Shown: positions 50,752-60,081, counted from the first letter of the stretch. The stretch: DNA of 64,000 nt from Poriferisodalis sp965214215 (GCF_965214215.1 NZ_CBDCBD010000003.1:930001-994000); one strand, 5' to 3'. Program-made: numbers and translations. The notes: a model not told the origin generated them from the letters alone.

Positions 50752-52488
50752 ATGACCGACGCCACGACTGAAGCGACGAATTCGGGAGGATCTGCCGGAG
50801 TCGTACCGGAGGAAGACCCGACGGCGTTCGGGTGGCTCAACACGGTTGACCACAAGCGCATCGGCCGGCTGTTCATCGCTTGTTCGTTGCTGTTCGGCCT
50901 CGCCGGCGCGATCGCGGACCTGCTGGTCCGGCTCGACTTGACCTCATCGGGCGGACACACCGTTCTCAACAGCGACTCGTTTGTGCAGGTCTTCACCTTC
51001 ACACGCGACGCCCTTGTGTTCGGCATGCTCATCCCGCTGTTCCTGGGCATTGCCATCTATGTGGTGCCGCTGCAGGTCGGCGCGCCGAACGTGGCCTTTG
51101 GGCGAGCAGCCGCCCTGTCGTTTTGGGGCTGGCTGGTTTCGGCTGGCGTGCTGGTGGGGGCCTACGCCGCCAACGGCGGTCCCGGGGGCGGTTTCGCGGA
51201 CGGAGTGGATCTGCACCTGCTGGCCGTCGCGGGGCTCGTGATATCGCTGCTGACGGGAGCGATCTGTGTCGCCGTCACCACGCTCACAATGCGCGCGCCC
51301 GGCATGTACATGGACCGCACGCCCCCGTTCGCCTGGTCGGCGCTCGTCACGGCGTCCATGCTGGTCGTCAGCCTCGGCGTGGTGCTGGGCCAGATCGTCA
51401 TTCTCTACATCGAACACCGCTATGGTCCCCGTTTCCTTGGCGGCAACTACGGCATCTGGTCTCGTATCGACTGGATGTACCGCACGCCGCAGCTGTTCAT
51501 CTACGTGGTGCCGGTACTGGGTGTGATTGCCGAGATCATGCTGGCGGCCGCCCGCCGTTGGGTCTTTGAGCCGTTGGCGCTGTATTTCACGATGGGACTC
51601 GTCGGGCTCTTCGGGTTCGGCGCGTGGGCGAACTTCGGCATCACCGATGAGGGCGCCGACATCGTCGACGGCCTCGAGGGCATCGTGCTGGTCGGCCTCT
51701 ATGCAGGTGCCCTTGCAGGGGTCGGGGGATTACTGGCGCTGCTGGGCTTCACCGTGTGGCAGAGCCGCACGTGGCCGCGGCCCAGCACAGCGGTGCTGGC
51801 TGCATTCGCCGCCGGACAGCTCATCGCCGTTGCCGCGCTCGTCGGGCTGGTGGGCGCGGGCGTGGACTGGCTGCAGATTGCGGGCCGTGGCGTCGACGGG
51901 AACGCACCGTTGCGATTCACTACGTGGGTCACGGGTCAGCAGAGCTTGCTCATCTACGGCGCAGGGCTGCTGGGCGCGCTGGCGGCGCTGCACTGGTGGG
52001 CGCCCAAGATCTGGGGCCGGCGGCTGTCCGAGCTTGCCGGCTGGGCCAGCCTCGCCGCCATCGGCGGGGGCGCCTTTCTGGCATGGCTCGGCCCGACACT
52101 GTCGGGTGCATTCACCGAGCAGCCCCAATTCGTGTACGGCGAGCCGCTGCTCACCACGCTCTACAGCGGCCAGGTCGACGATTCCGGCGCCGAAGGCCTT
52201 TCCGCGCTCGGTGCTGTCGGTGTGGCCATCGTGCTGGCAGGCTTGGCGCTTGTCGTGGCGAATCTCCTGATTTCTGTGGTGATGGGCAAGGGTGCCCCGG
52301 CCGAGTCCGATCCGTGGGGCGGTCTGACGCCGGAATGGCTGCTCGACTCGCCGCCCCCGCTCGGTCCCTCGCAGACCCTGCCGGAGCTCACCTCAGGCAC
52401 TCCGCTGCTCGACCCTGAGTTGAACGGCAATGGGCTCAACGGCAGTGGCGTCGCGGCCGACCGCGACGCGCACGAGGTGCCGGCCTGA
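50752..52488 (+). CDS. cytochrome c oxidase subunit I homologue lacking heme and CuB ligands
   Basis: A 578-residue protein with the 12-helix layout of heme-copper oxidase subunit I, starting NTVDHKRIGRLFIA like CtaD. Compared with the true CtaD downstream, every ligand is lost: FTMHGVTM becomes FTFTRDAL (low-spin heme His), GHPEVY becomes RTPQLF (CuB His and cross-linked Tyr), the WAHHMF pair becomes WANFGI, and HFHYVL becomes GQQSLL (both heme His). Other conserved stretches remain (YVVPLQVGAPNVAF, ALHWWAPKIWG). It is therefore a pseudo-subunit, perhaps structural or regulatory. Start ATG 50752; the stop overlaps the next gene. Confidence 0.85.
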   Translation: MTDATTEATNSGGSAGVVPEEDPTAFGWLNTVDHKRIGRLFIACSLLFGLAGAIADLLVRLDLTSSGGHTVLNSDSFVQVFTFTRDALVFGMLIPLFLGIAIYVVPLQVGAPNVAFGRAAALSFWGWLVSAGVLVGAYAANGGPGGGFADGVDLHLLAVAGLVISLLTGAICVAVTTLTMRAPGMYMDRTPPFAWSALVTASMLVVSLGVVLGQIVILYIEHRYGPRFLGGNYGIWSRIDWMYRTPQLFIYVVPVLGVIAEIMLAAARRWVFEPLALYFTMGLVGLFGFGAWANFGITDEGADIVDGLEGIVLVGLYAGALAGVGGLLALLGFTVWQSRTWPRPSTAVLAAFAAGQLIAVAALVGLVGAGVDWLQIAGRGVDGNAPLRFTTWVTGQQSLLIYGAGLLGALAALHWWAPKIWGRRLSELAGWASLAAIGGGAFLAWLGPTLSGAFTEQPQFVYGEPLLTTLYSGQVDDSGAEGLSALGAVGVAIVLAGLALVVANLLISVVMGKGAPAESDPWGGLTPEWLLDSPPPLGPSQTLPELTSGTPLLDPELNGNGLNGSGVAADRDAHEVPA

Positions 52489-53108
52489 TGGCGGACACGA
52501 CCGGCACCGTCGAGGCCCCCCCGCCGGGCCGCTACAACCTCCCCGGTCCGCCGCCGCGCCCGCGTAGCCAGCTCGTCGGGACCGGGTTCGCCGTCGCGGC
52601 CGGCGCCATGGCCGTCGCGGGGGCGCTGGGTCATTACATGGCGCGCCGGCATGCCTCCGGCATCGATCCCGGCCATGAGTGGCTCGCCGGCCATTCGGTG
52701 CCAAACCCGCAACTCGTCTACGCGCTCATCACCCTGGCAGTCTCCGTCGTCACTGCTCACTGGGCCGTGTGGGCAAGTGGCCGCGGCGAGCGTGGCCACA
52801 CCTGGGTGGGCATGGCCCTGACCCTGCTGATGGGCTTCGCCTTTTTCAACATGGTGATGTTCAGCCTGAACCGCATGGAGATCGAGGTCGGCTCGGGCGA
52901 ATGGGCGACCTTGGCGTTCGCCGTCACCGGGCTCTCGCTGGCCATCGTGATGGTGGGGATGTTCTATCTCGGCTTGATGACGCTTCGTTCGCTGGGCGGA
53001 AGCGTGGGCCGCGACCGTTCGACACCGCTGGGTTCAGCGGTCTTCTTTTGGGACTTCGCCGTGCTTGCGTGGGCCGCCACCTGGTACGTCGTGTACGTGG
53101 TGAAGTAG
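52488..53108 (+). CDS. cytochrome c oxidase subunit III-like membrane protein
   Basis: A 206-residue protein with five hydrophobic segments, starting on the last base of the preceding stop (TGATG). The C-terminal LGSAVFFWDFAVLAWAATWYVVYVV resembles the end of CtaE (YWHFVDVVWIVIFAVVYLIP), with Asp but not the His kept. A Pro-rich N-terminus precedes the first helix. Together with the ligand-less subunit I it looks like a second, reduced oxidase-type complex. The assignment is by analogy and context. Confidence 0.65.
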   Translation: MADTTGTVEAPPPGRYNLPGPPPRPRSQLVGTGFAVAAGAMAVAGALGHYMARRHASGIDPGHEWLAGHSVPNPQLVYALITLAVSVVTAHWAVWASGRGERGHTWVGMALTLLMGFAFFNMVMFSLNRMEIEVGSGEWATLAFAVTGLSLAIVMVGMFYLGLMTLRSLGGSVGRDRSTPLGSAVFFWDFAVLAWAATWYVVYVVK

Positions 53109-53115
53109 GGGATCG

Positions 53116-53895
53116 ATGGTCGGCATCGCCAGCAGGTACTTCGCCGGGCGCATTGCGCTGGCTGCCGCGGCCGCGGTGGTGGTCGGCGTGCTCACCGGCA
53201 TGGACGGCACGGGCCATGTGGTCATGTACGCCACGATCGTGCTGGGCGTCGCCGCCGGGGCATTCGCACTGCTGTTCGCGCTGGCGCTCACCGTGGGCGA
53301 CGGCGACTCGCTCGACCGGGCGCATTCGCACGCCCACCGAGCCGCGCCGGCGTACTGGCCCATCATGGCGGCGGTTGGCATGGGCGTGCTCATGGTCGGC
53401 CTGGTGACCGACTCCCTGTTCACGATCGCGGGGGTGGCGTTGCTGCTGATCTCCGCGGTCGAGTGGACGATGAGTGCATGGGCAGAGCACCTGTCCAGCG
53501 ACGCGGCGTCGAATGCGACCGAGCGCGCACGGTTGCTGCGGCCCTTTGAGATTTCGCTCTACGGCGCGCTGGGCATCGCCATTCCGGTGGTGCTCGCGTC
53601 TCGCATCTTCTTGACGGTCAGCAAGACGGCGGCCAGCTATGCAGCGATCGTCATCGCAGCGGTGATCCTGGCGTTCGCCTTCGTGGTGTATGCGAAGCCC
53701 CAGCTGCGACGCGCCGTCACGGCATCGATGCTGGTGCTGGGAGGCGTCGCGCTCATTGTCGCCGGCATCACCTCAGCCGTGATCGGCGAGCGCGAGTTCC
53801 ACCACGGCGGGCACGCCGAGGTTTCCGACGATCATGGCTCCGCAGGCTCAGACGAATCGGGCGAGATGAGCGAATCAGACGGAGGGCACGAGTGA
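53116..53895 (+). CDS. membrane protein of the oxidase cluster
   Basis: A 259-residue protein with about eight hydrophobic segments and a cytoplasmic-looking His/Asp/Glu-rich C-terminus (EFHHGGHAEVSDDHG...). The stretch APAYWPIMAAVGMGVLMVGLV resembles PSYWPIVLAVGLPLIGFGLI in the C-terminal extension of CtaD, suggesting a subunit IV-type relation. I do not recognise a named family. It lies between the subunit III-like gene and ctaC and overlaps the latter. Confidence 0.6.
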   Translation: MVGIASRYFAGRIALAAAAAVVVGVLTGMDGTGHVVMYATIVLGVAAGAFALLFALALTVGDGDSLDRAHSHAHRAAPAYWPIMAAVGMGVLMVGLVTDSLFTIAGVALLLISAVEWTMSAWAEHLSSDAASNATERARLLRPFEISLYGALGIAIPVVLASRIFLTVSKTAASYAAIVIAAVILAFAFVVYAKPQLRRAVTASMLVLGGVALIVAGITSAVIGEREFHHGGHAEVSDDHGSAGSDESGEMSESDGGHE

Positions 53896-55058
53896 TGGGC
53901 ATCCGCTTCGCTCGATGCGGGCGTGTCGCGGCCGTAGCGCTCGCGGGACTGATCGTCGCCGGCTGTGCCACGGGCCGTCTCGACGCGACGAAGCCCGTCG
54001 GGCCCGAAGCCCGCGACATCGATGTGCTCATGCGCGTGTCCGGTTGGATGGCGGTGGGCGTCGGCATCTTCGTGGCAGCGGCGGTTGGCACGATCATCGT
54101 GAAGTTCCGGGCCAAACCGGGCGACGACCCCGACGACCTGCCCCCGCAGATTCACGGAAATCGCAAGGCCGAGCTCACGTGGACGATCATTCCCATCGTC
54201 TTGCTCGTGTTCCTGACGGTATGGACCTTGCCGACAGTGTTCGCGCTCGCCCGCGAGGGCGACGGACGCACCATCAAGGTCGAGGGCCAACAGTGGTGGT
54301 GGCAGTTCAGCTACGACCTCGACGAAGACGGGCAATTCGACGACATCGTCACGGCGAACGATCTGGTGATCCCGACCGGCGAAGACGTCAACCTGGAGCT
54401 TCACTCCAACGATGTGATCCACTCGTTCTGGATCCCCCAGCTCAACGGCAAGCGCGACGTGGTGCCCGGCCGCGTTCACAACTGGCGGATCAGATCCGAC
54501 GAGCCGGGCATCTTCTACGGCGAGTGCGTGGAGTTCTGCGGTCTGAGTCACGCCAATATGCAGATGCGGACGATCGTGCTCACCCCAGAAGACTTCGAGC
54601 GCTGGAAGCAAGACCAGCTCGACGGTCAGGCGGCAGCGCGGGCGGCCCTCGCGCAAGGATCGGCCGTAGCTGCCGGGGCAACGCTGTTCGAAACCCACTG
54701 CATCAGCTGCCACGTCGTCGACGGCACGTATGAGAGCGCGGCGGACGGCAACGCGAACCTCCTCGCGGGCATCGCACCGAATCTCACCAACCTCATGAGT
54801 CGCACGGCCTTTGCCGGCGCGCTGTATGAGACCTATCTGCAAGGACCCGACGGCGAGTACCTGCGCGATTCCGGCGGCAACCTCGTCCTCAACATCGCCG
54901 AAATGCGCGAGTGGGTGCGCAATGCGCCCGAGATGAAGCCGGCTCGCGCCGACAACCAGCAGGGCATGTTGGACTTCTCGGAGGTCTTGACCGATCAGGA
55001 TCTCGACCATCTCATGGCCTATTTGAAGACCCTCGGCAGCCCGCCGGTGCTGCCCTGA
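53892..55058 (+). CDS. ctaC: cytochrome c oxidase subunit II with fused cytochrome c domain
   Basis: A 388-residue CuA subunit. Lipoprotein-type signal LAGLIVAGC, two membrane helices (MAVGVGIFVAAAVGTIIV and LTWTIIPIVLLVFLTVWTL), then the cupredoxin domain with EGQQWWWQFSYD, DVIHSFWIPQLNGKRDVVPGR and the CuA site GECVEFCGLSHANM. From about residue 255 a class I cytochrome c domain follows with CISCH and a late Met (PEMKPA). The oxidase would thus take electrons through its own heme c, as in the caa3 type. GTG 53892 or ATG 53895. Confidence 0.94.
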   Translation: MMGIRFARCGRVAAVALAGLIVAGCATGRLDATKPVGPEARDIDVLMRVSGWMAVGVGIFVAAAVGTIIVKFRAKPGDDPDDLPPQIHGNRKAELTWTIIPIVLLVFLTVWTLPTVFALAREGDGRTIKVEGQQWWWQFSYDLDEDGQFDDIVTANDLVIPTGEDVNLELHSNDVIHSFWIPQLNGKRDVVPGRVHNWRIRSDEPGIFYGECVEFCGLSHANMQMRTIVLTPEDFERWKQDQLDGQAAARAALAQGSAVAAGATLFETHCISCHVVDGTYESAADGNANLLAGIAPNLTNLMSRTAFAGALYETYLQGPDGEYLRDSGGNLVLNIAEMREWVRNAPEMKPARADNQQGMLDFSEVLTDQDLDHLMAYLKTLGSPPVLP

Positions 55059-55093
55059 TGAGCACTGGCGCACGGGCCTAGGAGGACGACCTG

Positions 55094-57169
55094 ATGGCAA
55101 TCATCACCGATCAGCCGGACAGCGCTGGGCCGAGCACCGAACTCGAGGTGGCTGACGGCGCCCCCGATCACGACGACGCGCCGCGCACTGGCGTCTTTGC
55201 CCGCCCCACGCACGCGACGGGCTGGCGCGAGTGGCTCTTCACGGTGGACCACAAGAAGATCGGGATCATGTACGGCGCTGCTGCGCTGTTCTGGTTCCTC
55301 GTGGGCGGCATCGAGATCGGATTGGTGCGCCTGCAGCTGTGGGCGCCCGACGGCGAGGTGCTGAGCGCCGACGCATACAACCAGCTCTTCACGATGCACG
55401 GCGTCACGATGGTCTTCTTGGTGATCATGCCGCTGGCGAATGCGTTTGCGAACTATCTCGTACCGCTGCAGATCGGCGCTCGGGACGTGGCGTTCCCGCG
55501 AATGAACGCGCTGGGATTGTGGATCTTCGTCTTCGGCGGCATCTTCTTGAACCTGAGCTGGTTCCTGGGCGGCGGCGCCGACGGAGGCTGGTTCGCCTAC
55601 GCGCCCAACACCGGGATGGCGTTCAGCCCCAGCAACGGCATGGACTTCTACGCCCTGGGCCTGCAGATCGCTGGCATCGCCTCGCTGCTGGGTGCGCTGA
55701 ATCTGCTCGTGACCATCATCAACATGCGTTGCCCGGGCATGACACTGCTGCGCATGCCCGTCTTCACCTGGATGATCCTGGTGGTGCAGTTCCTGCTGGT
55801 GTTCGCGCTGCCGGTCATCACCGTGGCGTTGGTGCTGCTGACCTTCGACCGCACCTTCGATTCGAACTTCTTCAACGTGGAAGCGGGCGCTGATCCGTTG
55901 CTGTGGCAGCACCTGTTCTGGATATTCGGTCACCCTGAGGTGTACATCCTGATTTTGCCTGCGTTCGGCGTCGTGTCTGAGACACTGCCTGTGTTCAGCC
56001 GCAAGCCGCTGTTCGGATACCCGATCGTGGTCCTGTCGGGCGCTGCGATCGGCTTCATGGGCTGGGGCGTGTGGGCCCACCACATGTTCACCGCCGGCAT
56101 GGGACCGGTGTCGGTGGCGGCATTCTCGGCGACGACCATGTTCATTGCCGTGCCCACGGGCGTGAAGATCCTGAACTGGATCGCGACCATGTGGGCTGGC
56201 AAAGTCCGCTTCACCGTGCCGATGATGTTCTCGGTGTCGCTGGTCTCGATGTTCACCATCGGCGGCCTGTCAGGCGTCATGCATGCCGTCGCGCCCGCAG
56301 ACACGCAGCAGACTGACACGTACTTCATCGTGGCGCACTTCCACTACGTGCTTGTCGGCGGCGCCCTCATGGGCATGTTCGCCGGTCTGTACTTCTGGTG
56401 GCCCAAGGCGTTCGGCTACCACCTGAACGACCGGCTCGGCCGCTGGCATTTCTGGCTGATGCTCCTGGGCTTCAACGTCACGTTCGGGCCGATGCACATC
56501 GTCGGCTTGCAGGGCATGGCGCGGCGTCACAGCGTGTACGGCGAGTTCGACGGCTTCGAGTTCTGGAACAAGATCGCCACGATCGGCTACTTCTTCATGT
56601 TCATCGCCATGACGATCCTGGCCGTCAATATCTTCCGGACGTGGGGTCGCTATCGCCGGGGTCTCGAACCGCAGGCCGAAGCAGATCCGTGGGACGGCCG
56701 CACGCTGGAGTGGGCGATTCCCTCGCCGGCGCCTGAGCACAACTTCGACTACGTGCCGGTGGTGAGCGACGTGGACGACTTCTGGCACAAGAAGTACCAG
56801 CCCGACGAAACCGGCAAGCTGCGGCGGATTGCCTATGGCAACGACATCGCCCAGCGCGGCGACCAGCACCCACACCTGCCATCGCCGTCGTACTGGCCGA
56901 TCGTGCTGGCAGTAGGCCTGCCGCTCATCGGATTCGGGCTGATCTACAACCTGTGGATCGCCGGCATCGGATTGTTGCTGCTGGTCGGCGCGATGTACGG
57001 CTGGAGCCTGGAGCCGGCGACCGATCCCGATGCGGGCCACGGCCACGGTGACCACGGCCATGATGACGGGGGCCACGGCGACGATCATGACGGCGGGCCC
57101 GACGGCCACGACGACGGCAACGGCGTGTTGACTTCCAGCACTTCAAACGGGGAGGCCGCCGGTGACTGA
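55094..57169 (+). CDS. ctaD: cytochrome c oxidase subunit I
   Basis: A 691-residue catalytic subunit reducing O2 to water and pumping protons. All ligands are present: FTMHGVTM, WIFGHPEVYILILPAFG (CuB His and Tyr), WAHHMFTAGMG, VAHFHYVLVGG, and YFWWPKAFGYHL. The N-terminus TVDHKKIGIMYG is typical. After the core come an extension with two further hydrophobic segments (PSYWPIVLAVGLPLIGFGLIYNLWIAGIGLLLLVGAMYG) and a His/Asp/Gly-rich tail (GHGHGDHGHDDGGHGDDHD), which may bind metals. The stop overlaps ctaE. Confidence 0.97.
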   Translation: MAIITDQPDSAGPSTELEVADGAPDHDDAPRTGVFARPTHATGWREWLFTVDHKKIGIMYGAAALFWFLVGGIEIGLVRLQLWAPDGEVLSADAYNQLFTMHGVTMVFLVIMPLANAFANYLVPLQIGARDVAFPRMNALGLWIFVFGGIFLNLSWFLGGGADGGWFAYAPNTGMAFSPSNGMDFYALGLQIAGIASLLGALNLLVTIINMRCPGMTLLRMPVFTWMILVVQFLLVFALPVITVALVLLTFDRTFDSNFFNVEAGADPLLWQHLFWIFGHPEVYILILPAFGVVSETLPVFSRKPLFGYPIVVLSGAAIGFMGWGVWAHHMFTAGMGPVSVAAFSATTMFIAVPTGVKILNWIATMWAGKVRFTVPMMFSVSLVSMFTIGGLSGVMHAVAPADTQQTDTYFIVAHFHYVLVGGALMGMFAGLYFWWPKAFGYHLNDRLGRWHFWLMLLGFNVTFGPMHIVGLQGMARRHSVYGEFDGFEFWNKIATIGYFFMFIAMTILAVNIFRTWGRYRRGLEPQAEADPWDGRTLEWAIPSPAPEHNFDYVPVVSDVDDFWHKKYQPDETGKLRRIAYGNDIAQRGDQHPHLPSPSYWPIVLAVGLPLIGFGLIYNLWIAGIGLLLLVGAMYGWSLEPATDPDAGHGHGDHGHDDGGHGDDHDGGPDGHDDGNGVLTSSTSNGEAAGD

Positions 57170-57842
57170 TACTCCGATGGCTTCCAGCACAGCCGCCGCC
57201 GAGCCGATTGAGGGCGACGAACCGCAGGCCGCGTACCCACGTACGGAGTGGGACGACTACGAGATCGTTCCGCCCACGACGAGCCTGTCCAACGAGAAGA
57301 TGACGATGTGGGCCTTCCTGGGCTCAGATTGCCTGCTCTTCGGCGCGCTGATCTCGACCTACCTGCTGCTGCGCAACCGTCGGCCGCTTTCCGGTGAAGA
57401 GTCGCTGAAGGCGGCCGATCTGTTCGACATCCCGTTCACCTCGGTGAGCTCGTTTGTGCTCCTGATGAGTTCGCTCACCATGGTGCTCGCCGTGTCGGCC
57501 ATCTCCCGTGGCGAGCTGGAGCGCTGCAAGCTGTGGCTGCTGACTACCGCGGCCCAGGGCGCCGTGTTCATCGCCGGGCAGGTGTACGAATTCACGAGCT
57601 TCTACCGCGAAGGCCTCGGCTACACGGTCAGCATTTCCTCGTCGGCGTTCTACACGTTGACTGGGTTCCATGGCGTCCACGTGTCGCTGGGCATCATCAT
57701 GCTGGTCACGCTCTGGGTGATGGTGAATCGAGGGATTATCGGCCCTGAACGGGCCGAGACGGTCGAGATCATCGGCCTCTACTGGCACTTCGTGGACGTC
57801 GTCTGGATCGTGATCTTCGCGGTCGTGTACCTGATTCCGTAG
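57162..57842 (+). CDS. ctaE: cytochrome c oxidase subunit III
   Basis: A 226-residue integral subunit. Five hydrophobic segments; conserved features are TMWAFLGSDCLLFGALISTYLLLRNR (second-helix Glu replaced by Asp), SLTMVLAVSAISRGE, QGAVFIAGQVYEF and the C-terminal TGFHGVHVSLGIIMLVTLWVM...IIGLYWHFVDVVWIVIFAVVYLIP. Starts inside the end of ctaD by eight bases. Confidence 0.94.
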   Translation: MTDTPMASSTAAAEPIEGDEPQAAYPRTEWDDYEIVPPTTSLSNEKMTMWAFLGSDCLLFGALISTYLLLRNRRPLSGEESLKAADLFDIPFTSVSSFVLLMSSLTMVLAVSAISRGELERCKLWLLTTAAQGAVFIAGQVYEFTSFYREGLGYTVSISSSAFYTLTGFHGVHVSLGIIMLVTLWVMVNRGIIGPERAETVEIIGLYWHFVDVVWIVIFAVVYLIP

Positions 57843-57852
57843 GGGGAGATCG

Positions 57853-58236
57853 ATGAGCACCGCCACCGAAGCCGCCCCTGAAGAGGTCCACGACGAACAC
57901 CCCGACGACGACCATGACGACCATGACCACGGCCTGAGCGACTTCGGCTACATCAAGGTCGCGCTGCTGCTTGGTGTCTTGACCGCAGCCGAGGTCATGA
58001 CGTACTTCTTCGACACAGGACCGGTCGAAGTGCCTGGGCTGCTCATTTTGATGGTGGTGAAGTTCTGGATCGTCGCTGCGTACTTCATGCACCTGCGTTT
58101 CGACAACAAGCTCTTCACGTGGGTCTTCGTCGGGGGCCTCATCCTCGCCCTCGCCGTCTACGCGGCCATGGGCACCTCGATGGTGTTCTGGACCGACCCC
58201 GCAGGCTGCGACCTCAGCCCCAACCCAAACTGTTGA
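57853..58236 (+). CDS. ctaF: cytochrome c oxidase subunit IV family protein
   Basis: A 127-residue small subunit with an acidic, His-rich N-terminus (EEVHDEHPDDDHDDHDHG) and three helices: IKVALLLGVLTAAEVMTYFF, LLILMVVKFWIVAAYFMHLRFD and WVFVGGLILALAVYAAMG. The KFWIVAAYFMHLRFD stretch is typical of the prokaryotic COX IV family. 10 bases after ctaE, last gene of the oxidase operon. Confidence 0.88.
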   Translation: MSTATEAAPEEVHDEHPDDDHDDHDHGLSDFGYIKVALLLGVLTAAEVMTYFFDTGPVEVPGLLILMVVKFWIVAAYFMHLRFDNKLFTWVFVGGLILALAVYAAMGTSMVFWTDPAGCDLSPNPNC

Positions 58237-58256
58237 GCCGCGCCGCTTGTCGCGGC
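58237..58256. terminator. bidirectional hairpin between ctaF and the UGSC gene
   Basis: GCCGCG-N8-CGCGGC directly after the ctaF stop and about 20 bases beyond the stop of the convergent selenoprotein gene. It may end both transcripts. Confidence 0.5.
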
Positions 58257-58275
58257 AAGTTTGCGAGCCCGCCCG

Positions 58276-60081
58276 TCAGTCGCTGCTGAGCGGCTCGATG
58301 GCCTTGGCGGTGTAGTCGCCATGCGGGCCGTCGTGGCTGAACACGTAGGCGTTCGTGCGGTTCGCATCGCCTGCCACCGCGATGGCGATCTTTGCCGGGT
58401 CCGACACGATCGGCACCAGGCGTTCGGGATCGTCTGAGACCGCGAATTGCGGGGGCAGATCGCCGGCGGCGACGATATCGGTCAGTCGTGGCTTGCCCGC
58501 AACCAGGTTGGACCACTCCCCAACGAGCTTCTCGAAGCGCCATGCCGGGATGCGTGCGTGCTCGAAGAGGGCCTCGCCAAGGTCTGCCTTGGTCCATCCG
58601 CTGGCCGCGCACGTGCGCGCCAGGATCGGTGACAGCACCAGCAGCGGGCGGTAGTGAAGCTGCCCAAGGCCGTACAGGTGCACGAGATCCCAGCCGGTGA
58701 TGCGGGCAAGCCCGTCACCCAGGTACGGCACGATCTCGTCGGGGGTTGAGCCGAACACGCTGCCGATGATCGCGCCGCTGTTGAAGCGGGCCATGGTCAG
58801 CACGTCATCGTCGGGATCGAATCCGAACTCGGCGCTGACGGGCGCCCAGCCGATGTCCGCGAGCGCAGCCGCGTCTTCGCACAGCACGACCCGGAAGGTG
58901 TTCCCGAAGGTGGACTTGTCGTGCTCGGCGGCAGTGAAGCCGAACACGTTGCGCTGGTACAGCCGCAGCCAACGCCCGACACTGGTGTTGGCGCGCACGC
59001 CGTCACGCAGCGCCCCGACGCCGGAGTTGAAGCCGAGCCCCGCCGCCGCGGAGCCGTTGAGGATCATCAACGCATCGGCGCCGGTGGTGTTGCCGGAGTG
59101 CTCGGCGCCGTAGTGCGGGTCGGCCAGGATGCGCGCAGCCGCAAGCAGCACTGGCAGGTGCCGCGGCTCGCAGCCGGCCATGACGGCGTTGGTTGCCACC
59201 GACCACACCGTCATGTCGCGCCCGGTGGTACGAGCGAGCCCCAGCGATTGCTGCGGGTCTAAACCGGCGCCGGCCAGGAATGCCTCGACGCGCTCGCGTG
59301 TCGGGGGGATGATCGGCAGGCCATCAGACCATCCACGGCTGGCGAAGACGTCATTGATCTCGTCGATCGAACCGCTGACCACCGTGTCCAATGGGTCCGG
59401 GTCGGCGGTAGTCGAATGAAGGAGGTCCGGCTCACCCCGCTGCGGATGCGTGGTGTCTGAACCGCCGAGGGCGACTGCACCGTTCGTGCCACCGCTGCCG
59501 TTGTTCGCTGACCTCGTCAATCCGGCGATGACGGCGTCGACGGTGTGGTCGACAAAGTTGCGTTCCATCTCGGCGGCCGACTGGGCATCGACGTGGCCCA
59601 CGGTGACGGCTAACTGCAGACCGTCGAAGCCGTGTCCGCGGGCGGTCGCGACGGCTTGGCCGTCAAAGCTCTCGCATACCACTGAGACCGACGGCACTCC
59701 GGCCGCTTCGGCCGCTACCGCTGCCCGCGCCACGGCGGGCGTGCAACTGCCTCAGCAACCCATGCCCGACACCACCGCGTCCACACCTCGTGAGCGCAAC
59801 GAATCGGGCAAGCGGTCAATCAACTCGGCTTCATCCCCGCCGTGGGTGTTGCCGAAATCCTCATAGCCGACGAAGGTGACCCCCTCGTATCGCGCCGCCA
59901 GCTCCCGCTCGAGGATCGGGAACAGCTCGTCGCCCCGGAACAGGTAGTCCCAGAGGAAACCGATGCGCTTGCCGGCCAGCGTGTCGAGCCGTGGCGCCAG
60001 TTCCCGCCGCTCGATTCCCGACGGGGATCCCGGCCAGACGACGTCGTAGGAGGGCTCGCCAGATAAGGGTGCGGCGGTCAT
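58276..60081 (-). CDS. UGSC-family selenoprotein (in-frame TGA at 59752-59754 read as selenocysteine)
   Basis: Two open frames lie in the same phase, 60081-59755 and 59751-58276, separated only by a TGA. Reading through gives GVDAVVSGMGC-U-GSCTPAVARAAVAAEAAGV, the UGSC motif that names this selenoprotein family, in which other members have Cys. The whole protein would have about 601 residues, and the part after the TGA continues without a start signal of its own. A hairpin GCCCGC-CGTGGC-GCGGGC starts 11 bases after the TGA, a suitable place for a bacterial SECIS. The enzyme activity is unknown. Start ATG 60081 overlaps the stop of the permease gene. The C-terminal part (DPLDTVVSGSIDEINDVFASRGWSDGLPIIPPTRERVEAFLAGAG) is also typical of this family. 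sel genes are not in the window. Confidence 0.85.
59723..59740 (-). promoter_or_regulatory. putative bacterial SECIS hairpin
   Basis: On the minus strand a 6-bp stem GCCCGC/GCGGGC with the loop CGTGGC begins 11 bases after the UGA; the loop lies about 17 bases away and holds GG, in line with known bacterial SECIS elements. Prediction only. Confidence 0.5.

Noticed and set aside
53832..55100. 422-codon minus-strand frame opposite ctaC
   Set aside because: ctaC shows the CuA and heme c motifs, so the reverse frame is a high-GC shadow.
59752..60081. Independent 109-residue gene ending at the TGA
   Set aside because: The next codons continue the same protein family in phase (UGSC motif), so the TGA is better read as selenocysteine than as a stop.
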